Below are positions 20,528 through 32,702 of a stretch of DNA of 64,000 nucleotides, piece by piece. The first letter of the stretch is position 1, and each line of letters begins with the position of its first letter. A program made the position numbers and the translations under genes. The notes beneath the pieces were generated by a model. It was not told the DNA's origin. It made no database searches and saw only the letters and a list, made by a program, of their open reading frames with translations. Source of the stretch: Gigaspora margarita (taxonomy: Eukaryota > Glomeromycota > Glomeromycetes > Diversisporales > Gigasporaceae); the NCBI GenBank assembly GCA_009809945.1, contig WTPW01000088.1, positions 391,756-455,755 on the forward strand. The letters are read 5' to 3'.

Positions 20528-23276
20528 TATATAAATAAATTTAATAAATGGTCCAGTGGGAATAATGTTATTGACAAACTTTTAAGAGAAACTCAAGTTA
20601 ATCCAAAGAATTACTTCTATGCATTGGAATGGATTCCATACACACAATTTACGGATATTCAATTTCTTGGTGAGGGAGGTTTTTCGATTGTTGAATCAGC
20701 TATCTGGTTGGAAGGGCCACGAAATATCACTAGTACTCAAAATAAGTCAACTATTAGAAATCCAAATGGGAAAATTGTTCTGAAAACATTAAATAATTCG
20801 CGAAATAATAGTGAAGAGCTTGTGAAAGAAGTATGTAAAATTACTGCAATTCTTAACTATATTTATATTGTAATACCTAAATCTAGGAAGAATATGAATT
20901 TTTTTTTTATCATTTACATAGCTTAAAATATTGTATACTTACATGAATGAATTCATAGCAGAAATTTACGGCATTTCTCAGCATCCGGAGACCGGTGATT
21001 ACATCATAGTAATGGCATTTTATGAAAATGGCAACCTAAGTTTACTATACAAAACAAAGCTAACCTGGAGAGAGATCTTTATTATTTTAGCTGGTATTGT
21101 GGTTGGACTCAAAACTCTTCATAATGCAGGATTTGTACACCGTTACTTGCATCCTGGCAATATTTTTCCTAAAGTGAAAAAAAATTTTGTCCATACATTT
21201 TTGGATATAGGATTTTCTATTGATTTCAACGAAACAAGTACATCATCAAAAATGAATGGAGTAATTCCATATGTTGCACCCGAAGTTTTCCTGAAGAATT
21301 CATACACTAAAGAATCTGATATATATAGTCTTGGTGTCATAATGTCAGATATAGTATCAGGCCAACCCGCGTTTGCAGATAGAAAACATGATCTTGAGCT
21401 TATTTTGGAAATTTGTAAAGGTAAGCGGCCAGAAGTTCCACAAAAAATACCAAGAATGTACGTGGAACTTGTTAATCAGTGCTTAAATGCTGAACCTTCA
21501 AAGCGACCCAGCTTAGAAGATTTAACCGAAAAATTAAGAAATTGGCTAAATGGAGGTACAGTTATTAAAGAATTCGATGATATCCAGATCAACACCGAAC
21601 CATTAAAGCAATATCATTCCGGAGCTATTTACATTAGAAGAAAATTTCCAAACCATCCAGAACATTACATTCACACATTTAATAACAGTATTGTCACTGG
21701 GAATATATCGAAAACATCACCAGAACATTACACTCACACATTTAATAACAGTATTGTCACTGGAAAGATATCGAAAGGCCACTGGAAACAAAAATTGACA
21801 ACGCTGTCCAATAGTTTGTATGCTAAACTGAAATCATCAAAAATATCAAACCTTGGTGAAAATAGTGCAAAAAATAAGGATATTTGTAATTTTATTGAAG
21901 AAATTCATCTTGAATGGATTCCATTTTCAAGTTTTGGGAAAATGAAAAAAATAGGAAATGGTGGTTTTGCGACGGTATATTGTGCGATTTGGAAAAGTAC
22001 AAAGGTGGCATTAAAGCAAATGCATATACCTGAAGATGCGATTAACAAAATGATAAATGAGGTAAATAAAAAATAATCTTATTTCTATAAAAGTAGGAAT
22101 GGATTGTATTAATCAAATTAAATTAAAATTTTTATTTAATAGTTACGAATACAACACTCATGTTATCATAGCGGAAATGATTACATTATTAAATTACATG
22201 GAATTTCGCAGGATCCTAAAACAAGAGAATATATAATAGTTATGGAGTACGCAAATGGAGGAAATTTACGGGATTATCTTTATAAAAATTTTCAAACTTT
22301 TGAATGGGCTGATAAATTAGTAGGGCTCGTAGATATTACCAGTTGTTTACGTGGACTGCATCAAAAAAGCTTCGTACACTGTGATTTTCATAGTGGTAAT
22401 ATCCTATACAGCAATTACACACGCGTAGCAGATTTTGGATTATCCAGATCGATCGATATATCCTTGAAAACAGAAGATGGAGATGTAATAGGAGTTTTTC
22501 CTTACATTGCTCCTGAAGTTTTATCAGGGATAATGCCATACACAACAGCAGCTGATATATATAGTCTTGGAGTAATGATGTCCGAATTTTCAACAGGAAA
22601 ACCACCATATAGTAATATTCCACATGATAATGATTTGGCCACAAAAATTATCCTTGATGGATTACGTCCTCAGTTTGCTGAAGGAACTCCAAAATGTTAC
22701 GCTGAACTTGCCAAAAGATGCATGGATGCTGACATAAACAAGAGACCAAAAATTAGAGAAATTAATGAGCTTTTGGATCATTGGAATCTTATTTTGAATT
22801 ATGGTCCCAAATATCCAGAATATAAGCCTGGAGGATATGCATCTTTATATGATCGTTTTGATTATTACAATAATGAAAGAGATTTTCATTATGCTCGCTT
22901 GGACGCAATTGAAGAAAGGAGAATTGTTGAGAATAAATCTTCTGATTATGGTCCGGAATTTAAAAATTATAGAATACCCGATTTATTTGGCGATAAAAAC
23001 TCTGGTCGAAATTATTATTCGTACTTTGACTCAATTGAAAAAAGGAAACAAATCCAAAATGAATTTATAGAATCAGATAAAATTAACAAATCAGAAAACA
23101 ATCGAATGCAAATTTATGAAAATTCGTTATGTACGAAATGGAACTTTAAACAAAGCATAGGTCAAATTTTAGAAAATTTATCAGATTCAGATAAAGGTAA
23201 GTTTTTTTTTTTTTTTTTTTTAGTTGTCGTTTATAATTTTTTAGTTGTGGTTTATAATTTTTATCACTCACATTAA
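20528..23276 (+). CDS. Tandem TKL protein kinase: pseudokinase-like domain followed by kinase domain
   Basis: Three exons are supported: up to 20830, 20922-22061 and from 22143, with GT-AG introns at 20831-20921 and 22062-22142, both phase 0 and both just after the helix-C glutamate of their domain. Domain 1 has the glycine loop GEGGFSIVE, the beta-3 Lys (20783) and D-I-G (21204), but the catalytic HRD reads H-R-Y (21138-21146). It is probably a pseudokinase. Domain 2 has GNGGFATVY, Lys (22014), H-C-D (22377-22385) and DFG (22431), so catalysis is plausible. The linker holds a duplicated segment of about 21 residues. The original start lies beyond the hAT insertion. An ATG inside that element at 20276 reads in frame into the kinase. 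The 3' end is uncertain: the frame stops at 23276, but a GTAAGT plus T-run at 23196 may be an intron donor. Confidence 0.85.
21655..21780 (+). repeat. In-frame duplication in the inter-domain linker
   Basis: About 63 bases encoding 'PEHYIHTFNNSIVTGNISK' are repeated once with few changes. The length keeps the frame. Confidence 0.9.
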
Positions 23277-24440
23277 CATTAATGTATTTCTCAATTCACA
23301 AGCCAATCATTCCTGCTTGATTAACATGTGGTCTCGTGATAGTTATTCAAAATTCAGCTCATGAGAAGAATAGTTAAGCGTCAGAAAAATAATAAATACA
23401 AAGTTGACTTGTCCTGAAATTGCATGTTACTGGAAAATATTTTATCTTTTCAATTCAAACTATTTGGATAAATTTGGTCTGTCACCAAAATATATCTCAC
23501 AGAAATATAGTATTAACTTATTCCTATAATAAAGATAATAAGTTCTTCTCTCATTATAAAAGAATTCTTAAAGATCAATTAATAAAATTTAGACAATCAT
23601 AGTATTTTTAATATTCCAATGATTATGACCTAAAGTTAAATTCGATAATGAGATTTATAAGTCACTTCCCGAGCCGTAAGACTAGTTAAATTTTCCAATG
23701 CCTTATTATATTCATCCATAATAAAAAAAATACATTTTTCCTCGATAGTTTAATTCAAATACATTATTTTGCTTTTTTTCTAACGATTTTATTAATTCAC
23801 CTATTATATCCACCCATTAATGTAATAAATCTTGATATTCTAATGTTAATGCATTATTTGATTTTTTTTTTTTTTTTTTTTACTAATGTCTTCATTTGTC
23901 ATTTCTTTAAACTGAAATGGGCATATGACAAGGTTAAAATTTTATATATGCTAAGAAAATATATATATATATTTTTAAAAGATATTACTATCTATAACAG
24001 GTGGTAATCATCACCAGGGTGCTTATATCGTAAAAACGCACTACGTAGTAAACGGGATCGGGTAACTCTAACAGCCAACAGAACCCTGAAAAATCTCATG
24101 AGAATCTAATCTACATACTAGGTTAATGCGCAGCATTGTGTGTCCGGAGCTTATAATTATCATCATGTAAAAACGAAATATTGACACGTGAGCAAACAAG
24201 TTACGTTTTTGATATGATAACAAATCAAAATAATCTGATGCACCTAAAACGTAATTATTGCACACATGGTGACAGATACCAAATAACATAAATTACGATT
24301 TTGATATTACAAATATTAATGCAACAAAAATGTAATTTTCGTATCACCTTATGTAAACATATAAAGTCCGTAAACGGGCGCTTTTCAATAGAAAGGGGGA
24401 GATCTCCTTTTAGATCAAAAAAATTTTATTATTTTCATTA
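23277..24440. other. Gene-free stretch
   Basis: T-runs at 23203-23221 and 23862-23881 are the only marked features. A frame at 23420-23602 could hold a further kinase exon but shows no motif. Confidence 0.5.
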
Positions 24441-24569
24441 AAGATATCTCAGTGAGTTCTTGACCAAATTCAATGAAAATTTTTTTTATTTGAATTCTAC
24501 AAATCTGTAGAATTCATATAAAAAAATTTTTTTTATTGAATTTGGTCAAGAACTCACTGAGATATCTTT
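24441..24569. mobile_element. Compact palindrome (hairpin MITE)
   Basis: The arms read 'aagatatctcagtgagttct' and 'tgaccaaattcaatgaaaat' outward to inward and are matched almost perfectly on the other side. A short loop, 'acaaatctgt', lies at about 24500. Related blocks occur at 1-300. Confidence 0.8.
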
Positions 24570-25871
24570 TATATTTCAAATTGTTGTGTGGAATAGAACA
24601 ATTATACTAAAAAAATCCCAACCTTAACCTTAAAAAAATTTTGAATCAACTTAAATTCTGTTTCAACCTACGACATAGATATCCCAAAATAAGAACTAAA
24701 TTAGTCACACAAAAATTCATGTAACCAAGGTTACATACCATTTACGTACGTCACGTACGTAACCTGACCTACACAAGATGATAATTTACTAATAATAATA
24801 TATACAGTACTTGCAACTAATGAAAAATGCTGACCCTAACCTTATGTGATGCCAGGTAAATGGCCTGTCGATGTAATAACCATCGGAAAATGAGCAAATT
24901 GACAAATAAGTTGCACATTTCGAAAACTAGTAGGAATTTAAAAGTAACAAAGTAATGGGCAGAAAAAATTCGTGGCAGGAGGTGATTATGACTCAATCAG
25001 AGATCAATAAACTTAACAATAATAATGCAGTAATGTATTTAATTGCATAAATTTTGTATGCTGTTATTTAATTATGGTTGCATTATCTAAAAGTTAAAAC
25101 AATCAGAAATCACTTGATCGCGAATTTTTTTGACCATCACTTTGTTACTTGATTTTTAAATAGCGGTTTCTATATTTAACTTTAAATCGAAAATAAATGA
25201 TTCTCTGAATTTAATTTGAAACCTAAATATCTAAAAATAATAATAATAATATGATAATAATAATAATAATCAAATAAAAATCAAGTCACAAAATAAGGAT
25301 AGTAAAAACGTTTTAAAAAATTTTTTATACTTTTTTTATTGGTTTAAAACAAGGTTTAAAACATCGTCATCTGATACTGAAATTTAAAACTACCGCTTCT
25401 GATTGATTAATTTCATTTCAGCAAAAATATAATTATTTTATAATTTCGAATTTATTACAAATCTTATCCATTACATGTAAAAACTTATGATTTGTGCTGA
25501 CTATGAGAAATGACCGGTTTAATTTTTACAATGTTAAATTATATTTTAACATGCACAATTTTGCTCATCGATCAGATGCTTTATCGAAATTTTATAGTTT
25601 TTGATACATATCATACCTACGTACGTACATGCTACGTACATGCGCACGTACTTTAATGCTACCATAATTACGGTTTATTAATAGCTGATTTCCTGATTTG
25701 TCTCTATTTATCATGCATATGCAAGAGATAATCTCAGGAGGTTAATGTCAGATGTATCTTCGGGCACAGTTTTAGGTAGATACAACTTTAGACACGGCAA
25801 GAATGAATCCACTTTATAAATTAAATAGTAATAAACGTAATGTAGTTACTATTCTCAATAGATTAATTAAA

Positions 25872-25960
25872 AGGATATATAATGACTTATTAGAATAGAC
25901 TGATTTAATCAGTAGATATATAATGACTTATTAGAATAGACTGATTTAATCAGTAGATAT
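25872..25960. repeat. Tandem duplication of about 43 bp
   Basis: 'gatatataatgacttattag' plus 'aatagactgatttaatcagt' is present twice, head to tail, without differences. Confidence 0.92.
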
Positions 25961-26009
25961 TGAAAAAGAATTTTTTTTATTTTTTTTTTAGAATTTAAGT
26001 TCATTATTG

Positions 26010-26090
26010 AAACATACGAGTGCCACAAAGGGAACCTACAGTTTTACATTTAAGAAGTGTTACAGATTTCCTTTTGCGGCACTCATGTTT
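26010..26090. mobile_element. About 80-bp inverted-repeat element
   Basis: 'gagtgccacaaagggaa' at about 26018 is matched inverted by 'ttccttttgcggcactc' ending at 26084. Short loop, no coding capacity. It may be a small MITE or a solitary hairpin. Confidence 0.5.
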
Positions 26091-26467
26091 ACGAATTGCA
26101 CTCCTACCATTACTATATTAAAAACATTTCTATCAAACATTTTTTTAGAACAAATTTAATTTACGATAGCATATCCAAGTACTGTATGTTTGCTTCACAT
26201 ATAATTTTATAGTTAGTTATTATAAGGAAATGGGTACTATATCCTTTTACATATTATGGTTTGATTGTTACATAAATGCTTGATTGTTTCGTAATAACAC
26301 ATATTACCAAATTGGTATATATTGTATTATTAGATCGTACAATAATATCGATTTAGTTACGTATATGCATATTTCCATATCTGGAAGTTCAAAGAATTTT
26401 AATAAATAGTTAGACATAAAGCTTTATATAATTCATAAACATTTTTTGATCTAGAACTATAATAAAC

Positions 26468-28364
26468 ATGAGAACGCACTTTACTTCTTATACTTTACTT
26501 ACGTTAATTTTTTTAACATTAATAGCTCATAATGGTGTTTTAATGAGTCCCATACATGAAAAACGAACAGATTCTACTACGTGTCCTCAAACACTTACAC
26601 CATTATCAACTGATTCGAAAAAAATCATTGGATATTTTCCTGGCTACTTATCTGATTACACTCGTTATGGATCATCATATTACGATAATAATTATAATTA
26701 TGTTAGTCCAAGTTCGATCCCTTGGAATATTACACATTTAAATTGGATTGGTACAAGAAATTTTAATTAATTAATTAATTTTTTTTCTTTTATCATTTTA
26801 ATAAAATCGTTTTAATACTAACTTCATTAATTATATAGCATTTGGTCCGGATGATGTTTCAAATAAAAATATACCTCCAACATCAAAACACGTTTTTTTA
26901 AATAAAACTATAGCTTACAGAAATACCAATAGTATTCCAGTTAAGGTAATAACAGATAACACATTTTTTTTAATATATAAAGTATTATCATTACAATTTT
27001 TATTAAACAGTTTTCATATCTTTTAATATAATTAGATATTTCTAGCGATCGTTTTATCAGGAAACATTAATATCAACTCTAATCCATCATTCGCAAATGG
27101 AACTTCAAGTGACCGCGCTGGATTTATTACCAATGTTATAAGTTTTGTACGCAATTACAATTTAGATGGTGTATGTTAAATATTCATATTTTTATTTTTT
27201 TTAAATTATTTTTTAAATTATTTTTAAAATCGAGAATTTAATTATATATCAATATATTATAGGTGGATATTGAATATCCAAATAGATTTAATTGCGGAAC
27301 ATGGTCGAACGATAAAAACTTTGTTCCATTAATAAATGAATTATCAGCTGCCTTAAAATCAATTAACAAAGACTTGTCAATAACTGTTGGTCCTATTCCT
27401 ATAGCAGGATTGAATCCTGATTCTGTAAACTTTGTAAATGTCATGGTAAGCTATTTCTGTATTTATTATTTTTATTATACAAATACTATAGCAAATTATT
27501 TTCTTTCGCTTACATTCTGTATCATCATAGACAACTCAAATCAATATAATTAATAACTTAATTACACCTACAAATAAAACCGGTCCAAGTATCACACTTG
27601 ACCAGACAGCCACCATTATGAATAATTGGAGTAAAATCATAAATCCAGCAAAACTCAATTTAGGAGTAGATTTTTATGGTGTAATTGAATTAACTACTCC
27701 TGTTGATCTGGGTAGTCTTAACAATAACCAAACTATTTCACGTAATTTAACAACTACTCCATTCGCTACTTCATATAGTAGTGATCCCTCAGTTTATCTT
27801 TTCTATGATAAATGTTCATTTACCTTAGATAAATCTATTCAATTATATCCGTGGTATTTCATGAGACAACAAACTGGTCCGCTGATAAATACTTGTACAG
27901 CTGGAAATGGTTGGACTCGTAAATTTGATTCTGAAACAAATACTACTTATCTTTACAAAGTTAGTTCAAACTCACAAGTTATGAATTCGACAACGCCTGT
28001 TTATGAATATGATTATATCTCTTATGAAGATCCTCAATCAATTCAATATAAGTTAAAATTAATTACAAATAACTCATATGGTGGTATAGCTATTTCAGAT
28101 CTTTATGCTGATTCCAATGATTCAGAAATGTTAAATGTTATAACATCTGTCTTTCCAGTTTCTTATAGAAATGCTACTAATTCTTCTAATAGTAGTTCAT
28201 TTTCAGGTTCTTCAATTATTACAATCATTACAATCATTGCAATCGTTGTTACGGTTTTAATATTCCTTTATTGTTGTTATGCTTGCTATAAAGGCAATAA
28301 GAAGGAGGTTTTGATAATAGAATCTACATATATTTATATAAAAAATAGACGTGCTGCATCTTAA
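26468..28364 (+). CDS. GH18 chitinase-like membrane-anchored surface protein
   Basis: Five exons join in frame through GT-AG introns: 26468-26750, 26839-26945, 27036-27170, 27263-27445 and 27531-28364, giving 513 residues. Residues 1-25 look like a signal peptide. 'KKIIGYFPGY' starts the GH18 barrel and 'LNWIAFG' is strand two. 'NLDGVDIEYP' is at the catalytic strand, and 'YGGIAISDLYADSNDSEML' is the final strand, as in GH18 proteins. The catalytic site is odd: the family motif DGxDxDxEYP appears as D-G-V-D-I-E-Y-P, two residues short, with an intron inside it. One membrane span (about residues 465-490) and a short Lys-rich tail follow a Ser/Asn-rich stalk. It probably sits on the plasma membrane facing the wall. 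Chitin cleavage is doubtful; binding or remodelling is an alternative. Confidence 0.88.
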
Positions 28365-29828
28365 TTCTTATATTCTATAAATAATATTTATCTTTATTAT
28401 TGTTGATATGTAATTATAAAATTTTTTAATAAAGTAATAACATCATATACCGGTACACTATTATACTATTCAAATACTATCATTTGAGTTATATCAAGTG
28501 CCAATATTATTGATCGAATTTTTCACTTAATAATACCGTAATATCAGTAAAAATACAAAATAATAATAATAAAATGATAATAAGCCACCAGTAGGGATGG
28601 TTAGTTAATTTCATTTCAAAACATATATCTTTATAAAACGAAAAGTTTTGATCTCACAATTTTATTTACCGGTAATTGGTTAGATAATGTAATCGTAGCA
28701 TTGCTGAGATCCGATAAATTGTTACACAAAATGAATGATAAAAAATTATGTAATTGACATGGGGTATATATTTATATCACGTATATTAATTACTAATAAA
28801 CTTAATACTTATTTGAGGTTATCTAAAGTTGACATTTAATATAACATATTTACCGGTACAATCACATGAAATGTGGAGGTTCAACTTTTTTTGATGTTCA
28901 TCCTTTTTGAGTTCTATTTTGGGAAATTTTCGTATATGCTTATGTAAACGTGTGTGTATGTGCGTCATTACTACGGGTAATTGAGGCGTTTTTTTTAAAG
29001 TGTAATCATAGATAACATTGAAAAAAAACCTTACGTTATATTGTATGGATATAGGTATGTGTTTGAATACTTTAATTTATATTATTTTGTGGCATGATTG
29101 TTGCATATAATTTACAGCGTGGGCTTATTATGTCGAACGGTTATCAATCTTCTATTTTAGGAATTTTTGTATATGTTTATTAAACGTGTGTACTTACATG
29201 TTAGTTACATCAGATGTGCGCCATTACTGTGTGAAGCGGAGTTTTTTTTTAATATCGTATGGATATAGGTATGTGTATGTGTTTGAATAATTTGTTATTT
29301 TATTTGTGGTATGATTTCTGCGTATAATTGTGGGGTACGTACGTTAAATAAGTATTTACTAACTAATTTGGGAAGATCGTTTGACATCCAGTATAAGGTT
29401 ACGTACATACGTAAGTATAATGCGATGTTGTTCTATAAATGTTGCATGATAATAAGCTTCTAAAATAAGGAGTAAGAAAAAAATATGAAGTAATGATCAG
29501 ATTCAAATAAGTATCGATGTTATCGATTTAGTTGGATCCACAATTTGCATACTTTTTTTTTTTTTGGTATTGCGAATCTTGAATAAAACATAGATGACAT
29601 TTTTATATTAGACATTTTTTATGGTAGGTACAAATGTGATATAGTATAGTAGCAATAAAGAAATAATTAATAAGTATCGTTAAAAAGGTGGATTAGCTAA
29701 TTCTGATTATCAGATCAACATTTTACCAATTCAAGGGAAGGTCAAAACCGTGTTCGGGTTTGGGAATGTTCTTGAAATATTTATAATTGGTAGGGTACAA
29801 ATATGACTTATAATCTGTAGACTAATAC
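28365..29828. other. Gene-free region with a local duplication
   Basis: Apart from the duplication at 28905-29345 I see no gene. Scattered 'accggta' and 'tacgtac' palindromes occur. Confidence 0.5.
28905..29345. repeat. Diverged tandem duplication, about 230-240 bp per copy
   Basis: The series 'ttctattttgggaa', 'ttcgtatatg', 'aaacgtgtgt', 'cattact', 'atggatataggtatgtgt' and 'ttgtggcatgatt' occurs once from about 28910 and again from about 29150, in the same order. Confidence 0.75.
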
Positions 29829-30818
29829 CAGTCATAGGACATGTCCTTTGCATTGCTGTTACTTATGAATCAAATGAGTTGACTCACCTCAATTTTATAT
29901 GTAAATTTATGCAAAAAAAATCATTTAAATTTAATTTTGTAAAAATGTACATATAAACCTTTCTTTAAATTTTTAATATGAATTTTTTAGCATTTAATGA
30001 TCTTTAGTTTAAAGCCAAAGTTTTTAATCTCTGGTAGTTTGAAGTTAATGTTCCTTTAAAGTTGGTCAATTCTTTACTATGTTCTTTAAGACAAATGAGT
30101 GACTCACCCTATATAATAATATGATTGGTTAAAATAGTCTTTTAAAAATATGATAGATGCCATTAAGTAAAGGCTTCTTGTGCCCTAATTGAAAGTTAAA
30201 GAGGAGGTTCTTCTGATTCCAATAGTAGTTAAATCATCAAAATTGCCTTGTGGATCCCAAGATACTTGGGGTCAAGGAAGAGAATATAAGGATCTGCAAA
30301 TTCACTGCTACACAAAGTATTATAAACTATAATATTTTGTGTAATGGTGAATTTGCAGATCCTTATGTTCTTGGGTTCTTGGGATCCACCAAGCCAATTT
30401 TGATGATTTAACTACTATTGGAATCAGAAGAACCTCCTCTTTAACTTTCAATTAGGGTACAAGAAGCCTTTACTTAATGGCATTTATCATATTTTTAAAA
30501 GACTATTTTAACCAATCAAATTATTATAGGGTGAGTCACTCATTTGACTTAAAGAACATAGTAAAGAATTACCAATTTAAAGGAAGATTAACTTCACACT
30601 ACCAGAGATTAAAAACTTTGGCTTTAAACTAAAGATCATTAAATGCTAAAGAATACATATTTAAAATTTAAAGAAAGGTTTATATGTACATTTTTACAAA
30701 AATTAAATTTAAATGATTTTTTTGCATAAATTTACATATAAAATTGAGGTGAGTCAACTCATTTGATTTATATGTAACAGCAATGCAAAGCATTTTATAT
30801 GGACATGTTCTGTGACTG
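29829..30818. mobile_element. 990-bp foldback (palindromic) element
   Basis: Two arms of roughly 480-490 bases are inverted copies around about 30320. The ends read CAGTCATAGGACATGTCC and, inverted, CAGTCACAGAACATGTCC. TA lies one base outside each end, so a TA target (Tc1/mariner) is possible but not proven. There is no coding capacity. Confidence 0.85.
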
Positions 30819-32269
30819 ATACATAATTTGATAAAGATTTAGAGCTTAGGGCGATAAAATCAAAAATAGTGGATTTAGATTTCTTTGAACAGACAAAAGT
30901 CTTGCTCAAATCAATGATTATCAATTAATCAGCACAGAAAAAATTCTGAAAAAAAACACAGAAAATAAAATAACAAAGAAATTTACAATGTGAATTTACA
31001 GCAGGATTATACATTGCACAATATTTTGATATTATTATAATGATATATAGTTAAAATTCACTTTGTAATTTTTCTACGCTAGTGCTCAGCTCAGCACAGC
31101 TAAAAATAGCACAACTCAAACCACTGAACATAAAGCAATAAGAGAATATACAATGCGATAACAGTTGTAATACTTAAGGTTGTCTTTTTTTATGCATTTT
31201 TTCGCTTAAATAAGTTTGTAAGATTAGCTACTCACCACAATTAGAGCAAACAGGAGCAGATTTGGAAATTTTGTGTTTTACAAACTATTTACTGTGTTAA
31301 TTACAAAACTTCAACCATTTTTCTATATAACTCTAATTTAAAACATTAATAACAAAATAAATAACAATAAATAATATACAGTTAAATAAAACATGCAATT
31401 TATCTCATTAAAAAATTATGATGATCAATATGCTCTATATAACACTAAACTTTATTACCAATTTTTATATAATTACGATATATTAAAATGATAAGACCAA
31501 ATTAACTATATATAAATTTCCCAAAAAATAAGGATACTTTAAACAATATAAATAATACAAATTCTATTACACATAACATAAAAACAAATTAAAAATACAA
31601 TATACAATAAAAAAATAACTATATAAAATCAAAATATAACAAAACATAATATAGATTGTCTCATTAATGGTGATACAACACTTATTAATATAGCAAGTTA
31701 AAAATATTTATAAATAATTTTGTTTAATTGTTTTTCTTAAATACATCCTTTAGGAAAGCATATATTATAATATCAAGCTACAAATATAATAATAGATAGT
31801 TTATATATTTATTAATTTTTAACTTTATGTTTTTATTATACAATCTATATTTGTTTATATAAAAAAATAAATATGATTATATTTTGTATATATAATAAAG
31901 TTTTTATAAAATTTAAAATATTTTTATTAACATAATTTATAGGCAAAAAATTAGTAATTAAAATAAATTACTAATTTTTAGTCAGTTCTATATTATAAAG
32001 TCGGCTACTTCAATAACACCTGACTAATTCACCACAGCCAATTAAATTGCAAGATCAATTGTAACGCAAAATTAAGCACTTGTTGAAAAATAGTTTGTAA
32101 CTAAAATTGTCTATGAAAATGCCTTACGCATTCTAAATTTTGGTATATGCTATTACCTGAATTGAAGTTAAGAGCTAATCCTATTAAAAGGTTTTATTTA
32201 AATTTTTTGATTTAAATTTTTTATTTACTGTATTCAGTTCTTGTCAGGGATGATGCTAAAATCCATGTG
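30819..32269. other. Very AT-rich gene-free stretch
   Basis: Only a short perfect hairpin (about 31947-31982, 'aaaaattagtaatt' inverted) stands out. Confidence 0.55.
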
Positions 32270-32640
32270 ATATCCGCATCATAAAATTCCAAAAATCGTG
32301 TAAACAATCGATCTAACTATGTAATCGAATGCTATAACCAGTCAGTCAGGGTTAATTCAATATATGCCTATATATTGCATAAATCGCATTCTTTATATAA
32401 AAAAAGACCTTCTAACTGTATCAAAAAGGCGACCCTAACCCTAACCCTAACTGTCTCGAGGTTAGGGTTAGGGTTAGAGTCACCTTTTGATACAGTTAGA
32501 AGGTCTTTTATATATAGATATCAAAAATTCAATTTATGCAGCATATAGGCATACCGACTGTTTTAGATTGTTTTGATTACGTAGTGTAGATCGAGTGTTT
32601 ACACGATTTTCAGAAATTTTCTGATTGGTTGATGCGCATA
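32270..32640. mobile_element. Foldback element with telomere-like repeats at the tip
   Basis: Imperfect arms of about 180 bases surround a highly conserved inner stem (about 32405-32512). At the tip 'ccctaaccctaaccctaact' (32433-32452) faces its own complement across a loop of about six bases ('gtctcg'). It ends about 60 bases before the start codon of the integrase-like gene, so it could be that element's leader or an independent insertion. Confidence 0.8.
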
Positions 32641-32702
32641 ATTGCTTGGGTTAGAATGATCTGTTGATCTTAGTTTGTTTTTGTTTTTTTAACTACAGAA
32701 CT

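Larger units (their letters stand above)
24570..26460. other. Intergenic region upstream of the GH18 gene
   Basis: No gene is seen. It contains palindromic 'tacgtacgt' clusters (24743-24765 and 25617-25650), ATA/TAA microsatellite near 25225-25270, and the duplication and small inverted repeat listed next. Confidence 0.55.

Noticed and set aside
22336-23070. Additional frames inside the kinase gene on both strands
   Set aside because: They overlap the well-supported kinase domain 2 and its C-terminal part in other frames and have no motifs.
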